Below are positions 1 through 9,750 of a stretch of DNA of 64,000 nucleotides, piece after piece. The position numbers were made by a program, and so were the translations under genes. Each line of letters opens with the position of its first letter. The stretch's first letter is position 1. Below the pieces are notes generated by a model that did no database searches, was not told where the DNA came from, and worked only from the letters and a program-made list of their open reading frames with translations. Source of the DNA: Fangia hongkongensis FSC776 = DSM 21703 (GTDB lineage Bacteria; Pseudomonadota; Gammaproteobacteria; Francisellales; Francisellaceae); contig NZ_KB902243.1 in NCBI RefSeq assembly GCF_000379445.1, positions 18,348-82,347 of the forward strand, in the 5' to 3' direction.

Positions 1-722
1 ACATTGAAACAAGTTACGGCAAAGTGAATAGCTATATGGATTTTACACGTGCGGGATGTAACGAGCGGTTTGAAGAGCTTATAAGTGAATGCAATGTGTT
101 TTCTACAGGCTATCGTTTTGGTGGACTTAAACACTTGGGATTTGATATTGAAAGAGTGTTGAAACTGAATCCAAATTTAATTCATGTGCATATGAATGCA
201 TATGGCTTTAGTGGACCATGGGCTGAAAAAAGAGGATTTGAACAGCTTGCCCAATCTGTTACAGGTGCAGCAGCATTTCAAGGAGGAGGGATAGACAGTC
301 CACAATTAGTCCCGGCCTATATGAATGATTACCTAACAGGATATCTAGGTACGATTGGTGTGTTGGCAGCCCTTTATAAGCAGCTCTCAGAGGGAGGTGC
401 TTGGCAGGTGGATGTTTCACTTGCAAGGACATGTATGTTTGTTATGGAGCAGGGGCATGTTAGCTATGATGAGCAAAAAGATAGCTCATTAGGTGAGATG
501 AGGGATTGGTTGGTGGATCAGGTTGGACCATTAGGAACTTTGACTAGACTAAAACCTGTAATTGACTATTCTCATATGCCTTGTTATTCCTCTATAACAG
601 GAACGGCTCCTGGAACGCATATGGCTGTTTGGAATGGAGTTGCCGACCCAGGTTATCCGCCTCATTACCCAACCAAGCGCTTTGAACATCTAAAACTAAT
701 AGGCGATATGACATTGCGTTAG
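1..722 (+). CDS. CoA-transferase family III (CaiB/BaiF) protein, 5' truncated by the window
   Basis: The reading frame is already open at base 3 (IETSYGK precedes the first possible start, a GTG at 24), so the window begins inside the gene. The visible 240 or so residues contain features typical of the C-terminal half of family III CoA-transferases: the NLIHVHMNAYGFSGPWAEKR segment and the following region with QSVTGAA. These enzymes move CoA between carboxylic acids. The catalytic Asp of the family would lie upstream, outside the window, and the substrate cannot be inferred. The gene converges on the next gene with only 3 bp between stop codons. Family assignment is fairly sure; activity is not. 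Confidence 0.75.
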   Translation, partial: IETSYGKVNSYMDFTRAGCNERFEELISECNVFSTGYRFGGLKHLGFDIERVLKLNPNLIHVHMNAYGFSGPWAEKRGFEQLAQSVTGAAAFQGGGIDSPQLVPAYMNDYLTGYLGTIGVLAALYKQLSEGGAWQVDVSLARTCMFVMEQGHVSYDEQKDSSLGEMRDWLVDQVGPLGTLTRLKPVIDYSHMPCYSSITGTAPGTHMAVWNGVADPGYPPHYPTKRFEHLKLIGDMTLR

Positions 723-725
723 CTT

Positions 726-1265
726 TCATTTATCTGTTTGCATATTAAAAGCATTAAGCGTAAATGCAACCAATGAATAATAGCCAATAATGGCAATGAT
801 CTCAACAAGCGTTTTTTCACCAAAAATCTCAGCCGATTGAGCATAAAGCATATCACTTATGCCTGTTTTATCTAAAGTGGATTTGGCTATTTTATATAAA
901 AGCAATTGGCGATCATTAGCAAAATCAGGTGTTAGGCCGTCTTTAAGAGCCTTGCATACAGTGTTTGATAGTCCACTTTGTAGAGCAATGGGATGATGGA
1001 TTTGCCATTCCCCTTTACATTGCCAGAAACTGGCCGTAATTAAGATAAGTAACTCAGACTCCTCAGGGTTTAAACTTGTATGATAGCGGCATACCTCTCC
1101 TAAGGCTTGTGCTTTCTCGCCAAGCTTGGGGCTTAGTAACCACGCAGAAAATGGACCATCCAAATTTCCTCGGCTTTTTAAGATACTGTCACGTAGCTGT
1201 TTTTGTTGCGCAGTAAGATTATCCTCTAAAATGCTTTTAAGTCGTGATTGCATACTCTTCTCCAC
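726..1265 (-). CDS. Carboxymuconolactone decarboxylase/AhpD-like family protein
   Basis: A 179-residue, mostly helical protein resembling the carboxymuconolactone decarboxylase-like fold (central LNPEESELLILITASFWQCK and following helix, residues about 66-85). Members act as decarboxylases or, when they carry a CxxC pair, as AhpD-type peroxidase partners. I see no CxxC: the cysteines (in EVCRYH, WQCKGEW and TVCKA) are isolated, so a redox role like AhpD is unlikely. It stands alone, convergent with the CoA-transferase gene; the two could belong to one catabolic locus but this is only proximity. The start ATG at 1265 has no strong ribosome binding site; the in-frame ATG five codons later (MQSRLK) is an alternative. 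Confidence 0.6.
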   Translation of the reverse strand: MEKSMQSRLKSILEDNLTAQQKQLRDSILKSRGNLDGPFSAWLLSPKLGEKAQALGEVCRYHTSLNPEESELLILITASFWQCKGEWQIHHPIALQSGLSNTVCKALKDGLTPDFANDRQLLLYKIAKSTLDKTGISDMLYAQSAEIFGEKTLVEIIAIIGYYSLVAFTLNAFNMQTDK

Positions 1266-1448
1266 TTTTCATTAAAAACTATAGTGTTTGCTGTCACTAT
1301 TTCAAGTATTGTGCAGGGCGGAAGAGATGCCCCAAGGCAAATAGTGGTTGATAACTAAAAAAAGTAATTAAATGCAAACGGCCGAATACGATGGCAATGT
1401 TTACGTATCAAATTTGATTTTGGAGGAAAGTGTGGCAGTAATCTCAGC

Positions 1449-1471
1449 GGTGCTTAGCACCATTTTTTTTT
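1449..1471 (+). terminator. Rho-independent terminator with no gene in front of it
   Basis: The stem GGTGC-TTA-GCACC (1449-1461) is followed by an uninterrupted run of nine T (1463-1471) on the + strand. No + strand gene lies between 723 and here, so it may end a short untranslated RNA. A 20-codon frame (GTG at 1432, after GGAGGAAAG) runs through the hairpin. Nothing else is visible in the 266 bp between the AhpD-like gene and ndk. Confidence 0.55.
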
Positions 1472-1531
1472 GGGAATTGCTTTGCCATTTTTAAAGTAAT
1501 GTGGGGACTATAATGAAGTTTTTGCTCTTAA

Positions 1532-1957
1532 CTAACGAGGGCAAAGCTCTGCGCCACTGAAGAAAAATGCAATTTCTTCTTTTGCAGTTTCTTCTGCATC
1601 AGAGCCGTGAACAGCATTTGCATCAATGCTGTCAGCGAAATCTGCGCGAATTGTGCCAGGTTCTGCTTCTTTTGGATTGGTTGCGCCCATAAGCTCACGG
1701 TTTTTGCTAATGGCGTTATCACCTTCTAGAACCTGAATCATGACAGGGCCTGAGATCATGAACTTCACTAAATCAGCATAGAAAGGACGCTCTTTGTGCA
1801 CAGCATAAAATTCACCGGCTTCTTTTTCAGAAAGGTGCTTCATTTTAGCAGCAACAATTTCTAAGCCTGCTTTTTCAAAGCGTGCATAAATGTCACCAAT
1901 AACGTTTTTAGCAACAGCGTCTGGTTTGATGATTGATAGGGTTCTTTGCTTGCTCAT
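1532..1957 (-). CDS. ndk: Nucleoside diphosphate kinase
   Basis: Transfers the gamma phosphate of ATP to NDPs through a phosphohistidine, balancing cytoplasmic NTP and dNTP pools. The 141-residue length is the normal bacterial size. It starts [15 protein letters not shown] (the family's RTLxIIKPDAV opening), contains the GATNPxEAxPGTIRAD nucleotide-binding stretch near residues 91-106, and ends with the NAVHGSD motif whose His117 is the phosphorylated residue. The start is supported by AGGAGAAAT just before the ATG. It is transcribed alone, away from cyoA. Confidence 0.97.
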   Translation of the reverse strand: MSKQRTLSIIKPDAVAKNVIGDIYARFEKAGLEIVAAKMKHLSEKEAGEFYAVHKERPFYADLVKFMISGPVMIQVLEGDNAISKNRELMGATNPKEAEPGTIRADFADSIDANAVHGSDAEETAKEEIAFFFSGAELCPR

Positions 1958-2136
1958 ATTATTTCTCCTAATTTATTTAATATGGTGGAAAGTTTTAATT
2001 GCTCGAGATTATACAAATGAGCGCTAAAATTGCAAAGTTTTTATTCTGATGGAAAATGGTTGTTTTTATGATAAGTTTTTGCTTCACACTTTTTCTCTCA
2101 TCCGTTAGAATGGCAGCACTTTTTGTGCGCGTAGCT

Positions 2137-2165
2137 GTTTTTATTCTGAGAAAAACGTATATACT
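2137..2165 (+). promoter_or_regulatory. Possible promoter of the cyo operon
   Basis: A TATACT -10-like hexamer lies at 2160-2165, 66 bp before cyoA, with only a weak TGTTTT-like -35 element around 2137-2142. This is the best candidate in the 274-bp gap between the divergent ndk and cyoA genes. I see no clear Fnr or ArcA operator. Confidence 0.3.
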
Positions 2166-2231
2166 GTAGGATACGTTATTGCGCAGAGCAGCTGTGTACT
2201 AATATATGAGAAGAAAAAGGAAAGCAAAAAT

Positions 2232-3239
2232 ATGAATAAATATTTATATTTTTTCGTATCTAAAGCTAGGTCACTGTTGGGCTTGTCCAGATCTAGTGAA
2301 CGTCACTCAAATAGCGTTGTTACAGAAAATGTCAACAAGAGAAAACGCCTCAATATTAAATCACTAATATTGGCGTTTTTTTTATTGCCTGCGACAGTGC
2401 TTTTAGCTGGGTGTGATTCGGGAATGATAGATCCACAGGGGCCAGTTGCTTCTTATGAGCTTAAACTGTTAATTTTTGCAACAGTGCTAATGCTTATTGT
2501 TGTAATCCCTGTCATATTCCTAACGCTCTGGTTCGCTTGGCGTTATCGCGCTTCTGCGACAGACTCAAAATACAAACCTGAATGGTCACATAGTACCAAG
2601 CTTGAGATAATCTGGTGGGCAATCCCGTGCGTGATTATTTTGATTCTTGCGATTGTGACTTGGGTGACAACGCATAAGCTGAATCCGTATAAGCCGCTTG
2701 ATTCAGATAAAAAGCCAGTTGAAATTCAAGTGATTGCACTTGACTGGAAGTGGTTGTTTATCTATCCAGAGTATAAAATTGCGACAGTGAATTATATTGA
2801 AATCCCAACGCATAGACCAATTAATTTCAAAATTAGTTCTGCGGCGCCAATGAACTCATTTCTCATTCCGCAACTAGGTGGTCAAATCTATGCTATGACT
2901 GGCATGACAACACAGCTTCATTTGTTAGCAAGCAATGAAGGCAAGTACCGTGGTTTCTCTGCAAACTATACGGGAACTGGGTTTGCGCATATGGAGTTCT
3001 ATGCTAAAGCAACTTCTGAGGAAGGCTTTAACAAATGGGTAAAACAGGTGAAAGCAAGTCAAAAAGATTTAACTTGGAATTATTTCTGGGATCACCTTGT
3101 TAAGCGTTCAATAGATAATCCTGTTACTTACTACGGTACTGTAGATAAAAATTTGTTCCAGGATGTCGTTATGAGCTATATGATGCCGGATTATAAACCG
3201 GGCATGATGATGCACCATCATATGCATATGAGTCATTAA
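2232..3239 (+). CDS. cyoA: Cytochrome bo3 ubiquinol oxidase subunit II
   Basis: Subunit II of the proton-pumping terminal quinol oxidase in the inner membrane. A lipobox (LLAGC, Cys61) is followed by two transmembrane helices and a periplasmic cupredoxin-like domain with LDWKWLFIYPE and APMNSFLIPQLGGQIYAMTGM. Like other quinol oxidases it lacks the CuA Cys/His ligands of cytochrome c oxidases. It is odd in two ways: the lipobox cysteine is at residue 61 rather than about 25 as in E. coli, so the start (ATG after AAGGAAAGC) gives a basic 36-residue extension; and the tail is rich in Met and His. First gene of cyoABCDE. Confidence 0.95.
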   Translation: MNKYLYFFVSKARSLLGLSRSSERHSNSVVTENVNKRKRLNIKSLILAFFLLPATVLLAGCDSGMIDPQGPVASYELKLLIFATVLMLIVVIPVIFLTLWFAWRYRASATDSKYKPEWSHSTKLEIIWWAIPCVIILILAIVTWVTTHKLNPYKPLDSDKKPVEIQVIALDWKWLFIYPEYKIATVNYIEIPTHRPINFKISSAAPMNSFLIPQLGGQIYAMTGMTTQLHLLASNEGKYRGFSANYTGTGFAHMEFYAKATSEEGFNKWVKQVKASQKDLTWNYFWDHLVKRSIDNPVTYYGTVDKNLFQDVVMSYMMPDYKPGMMMHHHMHMSH

Positions 3240-3268
3240 GTCGATTTGATAAGTAATAGGAAAAGAAA

Positions 3269-5302
3269 ATGTTAGAAACATTAATTGGAAGGCTAAGTAA
3301 TCCGCACGAGGTGTTTCCATACCTCTATGAGCCGGTTAGTCAACAGTTGATTATCTTAGGGATGTTTGTCTTTATTGTGATCGCTGGAATTGTGTTGGTA
3401 GGTGGTATTACCTATTTTAAAAAATGGGGTATGCTATGGCGTGATTGGATCACGACAGTCGACCATAAGAAAATTGGGATTATGTATATAATCGTTGCAC
3501 TTGTGATGCTCTTTAGAGGGTTTGTTGATGCAGCGATGATGAGAACACAGCAGGCATTGGCCTCGGGCTCTTCGCATGGTTATTTGATTCCAGAGCATTT
3601 CGATCAGATTTTCACTGCTCACGGTGTAATTATGATCTTCTTTGTGGCGATGCCACTGATGTTCGGTTTGATCAATATTGCCGTGCCGCTTCAAATTGGC
3701 GCACGCGATGTTGCCTTTCCTTATTTGAACGCACTTAGCTTTTGGCTGTTTGTTGTTGGGGTGATCTTGGCAAATATGTCACTGTTAATTGGTGATTTTG
3801 CGCATACTGGTTGGTTGGCGTATCCACCATTTTCGGAGACCGCTTACAGCCCCGGGGTAGGTGTCGATTATTATATATGGGCCGTACAGATATCGGGTAT
3901 TGGCTCATTAATGTCAGGGATTAACTTTTTTGTGACCATCATTAAAATGCGTTGCAAAGGCATGGGCCTAATGAAAATGCCTGTTTTCACATGGACAGCA
4001 CTTTGTGCAATGATCCTTGTGATCGCGGCTTTCCCTGTGTTGACCGTTACTTTGGCATTATTAACATTAGATAGATATCTTGATTTCCATTTCTTCACCA
4101 CAAGCTTTGGTGGTGATCAGATGATGTATGTTAATTTGATCTGGATTTGGGGTCACCCAGAAGTATATATCCTTATCTTGCCAGCATTTGGTATATTCTC
4201 AGAAGTTGCAGCGACATTCTCGCAAAAACGACTCTTTGGTTATGCGACTATGGTCTGGGCGACGATTGCTATTACAATTCTTTCATTTACCGTTTGGCTG
4301 CATCACTTCTTTACAATGGGTGCGGGGGCCAACGTCAATGCGTTCTTTGGTGTGATGACAATGATTATTGCGATCCCAACTGGGGTGAAAATCTTTAACT
4401 GGCTTTTCACAATGTTCAGAGGGCGCATTATCTTTAAAACACCAATGTACTGGTTGATTGGTTTTATTATCACATTCTCTATCGGTGGCATGACAGGTGT
4501 ATTATTGTCTGTTCCGGGTGTTGACTTCCAAATGCACAACAGTGTGTTTCTTATCGCTCACTTCCATAATGTTATTATTGGTGGGGTGGTATTTGGTTAT
4601 TTCGCAGGGCTTATCTATTGGTTCCCGAAAATGTTTGGCTTCACTTTGAATGAGCGCTTAGGTAAGTATTCTTTCTGGTGTTGGATTATTGGCTTTTTCG
4701 TTGCCTTTATGCCGCTTTACTACCTTGGTGCAAAAGGCATGACAAGACGCTTATATCACTATGATGCCTCTACTGGTTTCCAACCGTGGTTAATTGTTGC
4801 TTGGTGTGGTGCAATGCTGATTGCTTTGGGTATTTTCTTCCAAGTGCTACAGATCATTGTCAGTATCAAAGATAGACATAAAAACCGCGATGTAACAGGT
4901 GATCCGTGGAATGGGCGTACATTGGAGTGGTCAACAGCGTCTCCTGCTCAGTTCTATAACTTCCCGCATGATCCTGTGGCCAATGAGCGCGATTCTTTCT
5001 GGGAACAGAAGCAAAAAGGTCTTAATACACAAGATGAACCAATTGATACACCGCAAACCTATCAAGATATTCATATGCCAAGAAATACCAGTATTTCATT
5101 CTTTATCGGCTTTTTCTCCTTGGTATTTGGATTTGCAGCTATCTGGCATATCTGGTGGTTAGCTATTGTAGGGTTGGCTGGAATTTTAGTTTCAGTACTG
5201 ATTCGCTCTTTTGACTATGATATTGACTATTTTGTGAAAGCAAAAGAAGTACAAGAGGTCGAAGAGGAACGCGAAAAATTAAAAGAAAAGGTGATAGCAT
5301 GA
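3269..5302 (+). CDS. cyoB: Cytochrome bo3 ubiquinol oxidase subunit I
   Basis: Catalytic heme-copper subunit that reduces O2 to water and pumps protons. All metal ligands are present: His118 (AHGVIMIFF) and His433 for the low-spin heme, His431 for heme o3 (IAHFHN), and His296 (GHPEVY), His345 and His346 (LHHFF) for CuB, with Tyr300 placed for the His-Tyr cross-link. The 677 residues match the usual quinol oxidase length, longer than typical cytochrome c oxidase subunit I because of additional terminal helices. It overlaps cyoC by 4 bp (ATGA), suggesting translational coupling. Confidence 0.97.
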   Translation: MLETLIGRLSNPHEVFPYLYEPVSQQLIILGMFVFIVIAGIVLVGGITYFKKWGMLWRDWITTVDHKKIGIMYIIVALVMLFRGFVDAAMMRTQQALASGSSHGYLIPEHFDQIFTAHGVIMIFFVAMPLMFGLINIAVPLQIGARDVAFPYLNALSFWLFVVGVILANMSLLIGDFAHTGWLAYPPFSETAYSPGVGVDYYIWAVQISGIGSLMSGINFFVTIIKMRCKGMGLMKMPVFTWTALCAMILVIAAFPVLTVTLALLTLDRYLDFHFFTTSFGGDQMMYVNLIWIWGHPEVYILILPAFGIFSEVAATFSQKRLFGYATMVWATIAITILSFTVWLHHFFTMGAGANVNAFFGVMTMIIAIPTGVKIFNWLFTMFRGRIIFKTPMYWLIGFIITFSIGGMTGVLLSVPGVDFQMHNSVFLIAHFHNVIIGGVVFGYFAGLIYWFPKMFGFTLNERLGKYSFWCWIIGFFVAFMPLYYLGAKGMTRRLYHYDASTGFQPWLIVAWCGAMLIALGIFFQVLQIIVSIKDRHKNRDVTGDPWNGRTLEWSTASPAQFYNFPHDPVANERDSFWEQKQKGLNTQDEPIDTPQTYQDIHMPRNTSISFFIGFFSLVFGFAAIWHIWWLAIVGLAGILVSVLIRSFDYDIDYFVKAKEVQEVEEEREKLKEKVIA

Positions 5303-5904
5303 GCGCAGCTGTAGCAGATAATCATCACGGGGAGCATGAGCACCACTTTGATGGCTCAAACCGCGTGTTTGGTTTTTGGGTGTACATTATGAGTGACTGT
5401 GTGTTATTCGCAACGTTGTTTGCCGTATACGCAGTTTTCCATACACATACATTTGGTGGACCAAGTGGCAAAGAATTATTTGATCTGCCATTTGTTTTTA
5501 TTGAAACATTATTTCTTCTTTTCAGTAGCTTCACCTTTGGTTTAGCAATGCTTTCCAGAAACTCAGGTAGTGTCGCACGTGTCACAGGCTGGCTTTGGGT
5601 GACTGCTATTTTGGGTATTTGCTTTATTGCAATGGAGATTTATGAGTTTCACCATCTATACGTAGAAGGACATTACTGGGCATCGAGCGCGTTTCTTTCG
5701 TCATTCTTTGCTTTGGTAGGAACGCATGGTCTTCATGTGACTTTAGGTATTGTTTGGATTATCAGCATGATTTTCCAATTGAAAAAGCATGGTATGACGC
5801 CTTTAACAAAAACGAAACTAACTTATTTAGGTTTGTTCTGGCATTTCTTGGATATCGTGTGGATTTTTGTTTTCTCCGTTGTTTATTTAATGGGAGCAAT
5901 ATAG
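5299..5904 (+). CDS. cyoC: Cytochrome bo3 ubiquinol oxidase subunit III
   Basis: Integral membrane subunit III of the bo3 oxidase, 201 residues with five predicted helices, the normal size for CyoC. A His-rich N-terminus ([14 protein letters not shown]) precedes helix 1, which carries [18 protein letters not shown]; the last helices contain [13 protein letters not shown] and [19 protein letters not shown], the typical subunit III ending. It stabilises subunit I rather than binding cofactors. The start overlaps the cyoB stop, and cyoD begins one base after its own stop. Confidence 0.96.
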   Translation: MSAAVADNHHGEHEHHFDGSNRVFGFWVYIMSDCVLFATLFAVYAVFHTHTFGGPSGKELFDLPFVFIETLFLLFSSFTFGLAMLSRNSGSVARVTGWLWVTAILGICFIAMEIYEFHHLYVEGHYWASSAFLSSFFALVGTHGLHVTLGIVWIISMIFQLKKHGMTPLTKTKLTYLGLFWHFLDIVWIFVFSVVYLMGAI

Positions 5905-5905
5905 T

Positions 5906-6235
5906 ATGAGCGAGCATTTATACGATAAAGACACCGGTGCAGCTTATGGGACATATAAGTCCTATATCACAGGGTTTCTTCTCTCAATCATCATTACGGT
6001 AGTGGCTTTTGCGTTAGTGGGCTTTAAGGTATTTCCCCCAGTAGGTTTATACATTTCAGTCGCTGTGTTGGCATTATTGCAGTTCTATGTGCAGCTGGTT
6101 TTCTTTTTGCACTTGAGCACAGATTCAAAAGCACGCTGGAATATGATTAGCTTTATATTCACGCTTGTTGTGGTAATTATTCTTCTTGTTGGTACGTTAT
6201 GGATCATGTTCAATCTTTACACCATGATGATGTGA
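5906..6235 (+). CDS. cyoD: Cytochrome bo3 ubiquinol oxidase subunit IV
   Basis: Small three-helix subunit (109 residues) that supports assembly of the CuB site in the bo3 complex. The order of segments is typical: a soluble N-terminus (GAAYGTYKSYITGFLLSIII), a second helix with FPPVGLYISVAVLALLQF, then VQLVFFLHLSTDSKARWN before the last helix. The stop codon overlaps the GTG start of cyoE. Confidence 0.94.
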   Translation: MSEHLYDKDTGAAYGTYKSYITGFLLSIIITVVAFALVGFKVFPPVGLYISVAVLALLQFYVQLVFFLHLSTDSKARWNMISFIFTLVVVIILLVGTLWIMFNLYTMMM

Positions 6236-7080
6236 GCCGGGTAAAGCAATTGATATCCCTGACTAAACCAGGGATAATATTTGGTAATGTCGTCACTTTG
6301 TGTGGTGGCTATTTCTTAGAGGCCGATGGCCTTTTTTCTTGGTTATCATTTCTTTCAGTGCTATTTGGTATGGCATTTGTGATTGCTTGTGGCTGTGTGC
6401 TGAATAACTATATTGATCGAGATATCGATAAGCTGATGAGTCGTACACAAAAAAGGCCTTCTGCTTGTGGTTTGATTTCTTTAAAGTTTGCATTGAGCTA
6501 TGCCTTTATACTCGGCGTTCTTGGCTTTTTATTTTTGTATATTGGTACAAACCTTCTGACCATGTTGGTGGCGGCTATAGGTTTGTTTACTTATGTCGTA
6601 GCTTATACACTTTGGTTTAAAAGAAGCTCTACTTTTGGCACAATTGTCGGGGCAATCTCTGGTGCTGTGCCGCCTGTCATTGGCTACACGGCGGTGGTGA
6701 ATCAGTTCAATGAAGTCGCTGTTGTTTTGTTTTTGATATTGTTCTGCTGGCAAATGCCACACTTTTTTGCCATTGCGATTTATCGTAAGGGCGATTACAA
6801 GGCTGCAAATATTCCTGTATTGCCATTGAAGCGAAGCATGCGCTATACAAAAATGAATATGATGGTGTTTATTGTTTTGTATGTGGCGGCGACACTCGCG
6901 CTAAGCGCTGTAGCAAATACCCATTTATTATATCTTGCCTCAGCATTAATTATGGGGTTAGTCTGGCTGATCCTGGGTGTGCAGGGCTTTTATACGGAAG
7001 ATACGGTCAAATGGGCGCGGAAAGTTTTTATCTATTCAATTATTAATATTACTATTCTCTCTATCATGATGATGGTGTAG
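6232..7080 (+). CDS. cyoE: Protoheme IX farnesyltransferase (heme O synthase)
   Basis: Adds a farnesyl group to heme b to make the heme o needed in CyoB; inner membrane UbiA-type prenyltransferase. I choose the GTG at 6232, which overlaps the cyoD stop as GTGA and gives SRVKQLISLTKPGIIFGN, the normal family N-terminus, over an ATG at 6199 lying inside cyoD. The first Asp-rich motif NNYIDRDIDKLMSRTQKRP and the second-half motif YRKGDYKAANIPVLP are present. Length is 282 residues, near the usual 290. Last gene of the operon; an AGTGCAATT/AATTGCACT inverted repeat follows but lacks a T-run. Confidence 0.93.
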   Translation: MSRVKQLISLTKPGIIFGNVVTLCGGYFLEADGLFSWLSFLSVLFGMAFVIACGCVLNNYIDRDIDKLMSRTQKRPSACGLISLKFALSYAFILGVLGFLFLYIGTNLLTMLVAAIGLFTYVVAYTLWFKRSSTFGTIVGAISGAVPPVIGYTAVVNQFNEVAVVLFLILFCWQMPHFFAIAIYRKGDYKAANIPVLPLKRSMRYTKMNMMVFIVLYVAATLALSAVANTHLLYLASALIMGLVWLILGVQGFYTEDTVKWARKVFIYSIINITILSIMMMV

Positions 7081-7221
7081 CCTCTAGTCTTGGTTGTCTT
7101 CTTGGGCAATTGAAAGTGCAATTGCTTCGTTAATAGAGAAATTGCACTGCATAATAAGGATGATCTTGTTGTTAAGATAAGTTACTCTCACCATGTGGTA
7201 AGAGAAGTATTGCGTAAGATG

Positions 7222-8424
7222 TTATAAACTCGGCAAGGTATTTGTTAGAGTGGCAACCTCTAAAAGAATCATGATTACAGCAATAATCAGAATAATAAGT
7301 AAATGGAGTTTACTGAGTCCTTTATGATTATTTTCTCTCGTTCTAATAACCCAAGCCATTGCAGCGGGTAAACCAATCAGTAGAATTGCAACGAATATGC
7401 TCGCGTATCCGAGGGCTGTTTTAAAGCCATTTGGGTAGAAAACCGCAAATAAAAGTGGTGGTAAAAAGGTAATAATAAAGGCAATTATTCGGGTGATATG
7501 GTTTTGTCTTTGTAGCTTATAAGTATCACGATTAAAGTCAAATAGTCCAAGTGTTACACCTAAAAACGAGGTGGTGACAGCGATGGCTTCAAATGCATAA
7601 GCAAACTTGCCGACAAAAGAGCTATGATAGCTTGAAACAATACCAGCGGTAATATTATTGGAGGTGATAATATCATGAAAGCCACCTTCTCCAAAAAGTG
7701 GAATAGAGCCTAAAGTTGTCGCACACCATAAGATATAAATAATAAGTGGAATAAAACTGCCGAAGATAATGGCGCGTCTTAGCACTTGTCTATCTGAGTC
7801 TACATAGGTTCTAAGTGTTGGAATAATATGATGGAAACCAAAGGAAGTAATCAAAATAGGAAAAGTGATCCAGATATAGTTGAAATTAGGTGTTTGCGTA
7901 TTGATGTAACTTGCTTTAACTGCTGGCAATATAGCAATGATAAAGGCAAAAAAGGCGATAAATTTAAGGAGCATTAGAACTTTATTCGCATGGTCAACAG
8001 CCGTTGTGCCTAAATAAACAAATAGCCCAAGAATCATAATAAATAGTAGGCTGTTCAGCCAGTCAGGTCCGTGGATGTTGAGCATATTAAGACCGCTTGC
8101 AACCAAATTTCCCCCGCCTGCTGAATAGGCAGCAGTAAGAGAATAAAGAAGAAGTAAGTAACAGACCCAAGTGATGCTTTGCCCTGCTTTCCCAAGCGTT
8201 AAATAAGCCATGCGGCTAAAGTTGGTGCCGTTGTCCATCGTAAGGTTAACATCAGCCAATAAAAGTGCGCTTTGCATCATAATAAACCATGTCACAATAA
8301 GCAAAATACTGGCAAGCCAAAAGCCGCTTCCAGCAACCGTGGCTGGGATAGCAAGCATGCCGGCGCCAATACTTGTTCCAGTAATAATCATGGCCGACCC
8401 AAAGCCTTTAGATGATAAAATCAT
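7222..8424 (-). CDS. Aromatic amino acid permease (HAAAP/TyrP-Mtr family)
   Basis: A 400-residue, about 11-helix secondary transporter. The N-terminus SKGFGSAMIITGTSIGAGMLAIP is the hallmark of the hydroxy/aromatic amino acid permease family (TyrP, Mtr, TnaB), which imports Tyr or Trp with protons. ITSFGFHHIIPTLRTYV is another typical stretch of this family. Which aromatic amino acid it carries cannot be told from the sequence. The gene is divergent from the polyene-type cluster, 150 bp apart; import of Tyr next to a possible aryl-polyene locus is suggestive but may be coincidence. Confidence 0.85.
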   Translation of the reverse strand: MILSSKGFGSAMIITGTSIGAGMLAIPATVAGSGFWLASILLIVTWFIMMQSALLLADVNLTMDNGTNFSRMAYLTLGKAGQSITWVCYLLLLYSLTAAYSAGGGNLVASGLNMLNIHGPDWLNSLLFIMILGLFVYLGTTAVDHANKVLMLLKFIAFFAFIIAILPAVKASYINTQTPNFNYIWITFPILITSFGFHHIIPTLRTYVDSDRQVLRRAIIFGSFIPLIIYILWCATTLGSIPLFGEGGFHDIITSNNITAGIVSSYHSSFVGKFAYAFEAIAVTTSFLGVTLGLFDFNRDTYKLQRQNHITRIIAFIITFLPPLLFAVFYPNGFKTALGYASIFVAILLIGLPAAMAWVIRTRENNHKGLSKLHLLIILIIAVIMILLEVATLTNTLPSL

Positions 8425-8574
8425 GAAGAACCCTCGTAAGATGTTTGGGGTATTTTAGCGCTCAGTATTATCAGATGCAATCGCAGCAGTATCAAAGCTG
8501 TTAAGAGGCTCTGCAAAATGCCTTGTCAGTGATATACTAATAAAATCATCATTGAGACTATTAGCTTACATTTA

Positions 8575-9750
8575 GTGAAACCTATTTTTATAAATGACTA
8601 TAGTGTGTTGTGCGCTTTGGGTGGCGATAAGGCGGAAATTGCGAATAATCTTTTTCAGGCAAAAAGTCCGCTTGTTCCATATGATGAATTGCTCACATCG
8701 CGTCCTGCCTGTGTGGGTAAAGTATCCTCAAAGCTTGAGAATTTCACGAAATACCCTGAGCATTACTGTCGCAATAATCGTTTGTTATTCACTGCGTATT
8801 TACAGGTTCAGAAAACCATTGAGCAGATGAAAGTCAGATATGGAACACATCGAATCGGCATTATTCTTGGCACCAGCACCTCAGGAATTCTTGAAGGTGA
8901 GCATGCATACCAGTACTTTAAAGAGAAGCATGTTATGCCAGATGCGTTTGATTACCATCAGCAGGAGCTGGGTCAAATTTCAGTCTTTCTGTCAAAAATC
9001 TCAGGGGTGCTTGGGCCTTCAATGACAGTTTCTACAGCATGCTCATCAAGTGCAAAAGCGCTGATATGTGCAAAAAGATGGATTCAAGCAGGATTGTGTG
9101 ATGTGGTTATTACAGGTGGTTGTGATACTTTATCAGCATTTCCGCTAAATGGGTTTGATGCGTTAGATTCAATCTCAGCAGGAATTTGTCAGCCTTTTAA
9201 ACAAGATAGAGACGGTATTAATATTGGCGAAGGTGTTGGGCTTTTTGTGTTATCACAGGAAGAAGGTGAAATTGAGTTTGCAGGCGGTGGTGAGAGCTCT
9301 GATGCTTATCATATAACCTCTCCTGACCCAGCTGGCTCTGGCGCTGTAAGGGCAATGGAGTTGGCGCTTAAAGATGCAAAGCTTGATATAAGTGATGTGG
9401 GTTATATGAATGCGCATGGTACGGCAACGTTGAAAAATGATCAAATGGAGGCAAAAGCTATTTCACAGGTGCTTGGCGCAGAGGTGCCTTGTAGCTCAAC
9501 AAAGCCTTTAACTGGCCACACGCTTGGCGCGGCAAGTGCTGTTGAGTTTGCTCTATGTGCATTATCATTATCAAATGAGTATAATCCCAAAAGATACTTA
9601 CCATTTCAGTTAGATAATGGGAACTACGACCCTGATATAGAGCGTATTTATTTAGCAGAGCAAGGGGTAAGCTGGGATAAGCCTGTGTTTATGAGTAACT
9701 CTTTTGCCTTTGGTGGTAGTAATGCAACTTTGATTATGAGAAGAAGGTAA
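8575..9750 (+). CDS. Beta-ketoacyl-ACP synthase, ApeO-like
   Basis: Thiolase-fold ketosynthase that condenses acyl and malonyl-ACP units. The active-site triad is intact: Cys156 in STACSSSA, His281 in NAHGTAT and His315 in LTGHTLGAA. At 391 residues it is a little shorter than FabF and begins PIFINDYSVLCALGG, which resembles the first ketosynthase (ApeO) of aryl-polyene clusters. The start is a GTG without a clear ribosome binding site. It heads five genes in one direction with overlaps or gaps of 0-4 bp: ketosynthase, dehydratase, ketoreductase, ketosynthase and PPTase. ApeO is inferred mostly from that gene order. Confidence 0.8.
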   Translation: MKPIFINDYSVLCALGGDKAEIANNLFQAKSPLVPYDELLTSRPACVGKVSSKLENFTKYPEHYCRNNRLLFTAYLQVQKTIEQMKVRYGTHRIGIILGTSTSGILEGEHAYQYFKEKHVMPDAFDYHQQELGQISVFLSKISGVLGPSMTVSTACSSSAKALICAKRWIQAGLCDVVITGGCDTLSAFPLNGFDALDSISAGICQPFKQDRDGINIGEGVGLFVLSQEEGEIEFAGGGESSDAYHITSPDPAGSGAVRAMELALKDAKLDISDVGYMNAHGTATLKNDQMEAKAISQVLGAEVPCSSTKPLTGHTLGAASAVEFALCALSLSNEYNPKRYLPFQLDNGNYDPDIERIYLAEQGVSWDKPVFMSNSFAFGGSNATLIMRRR

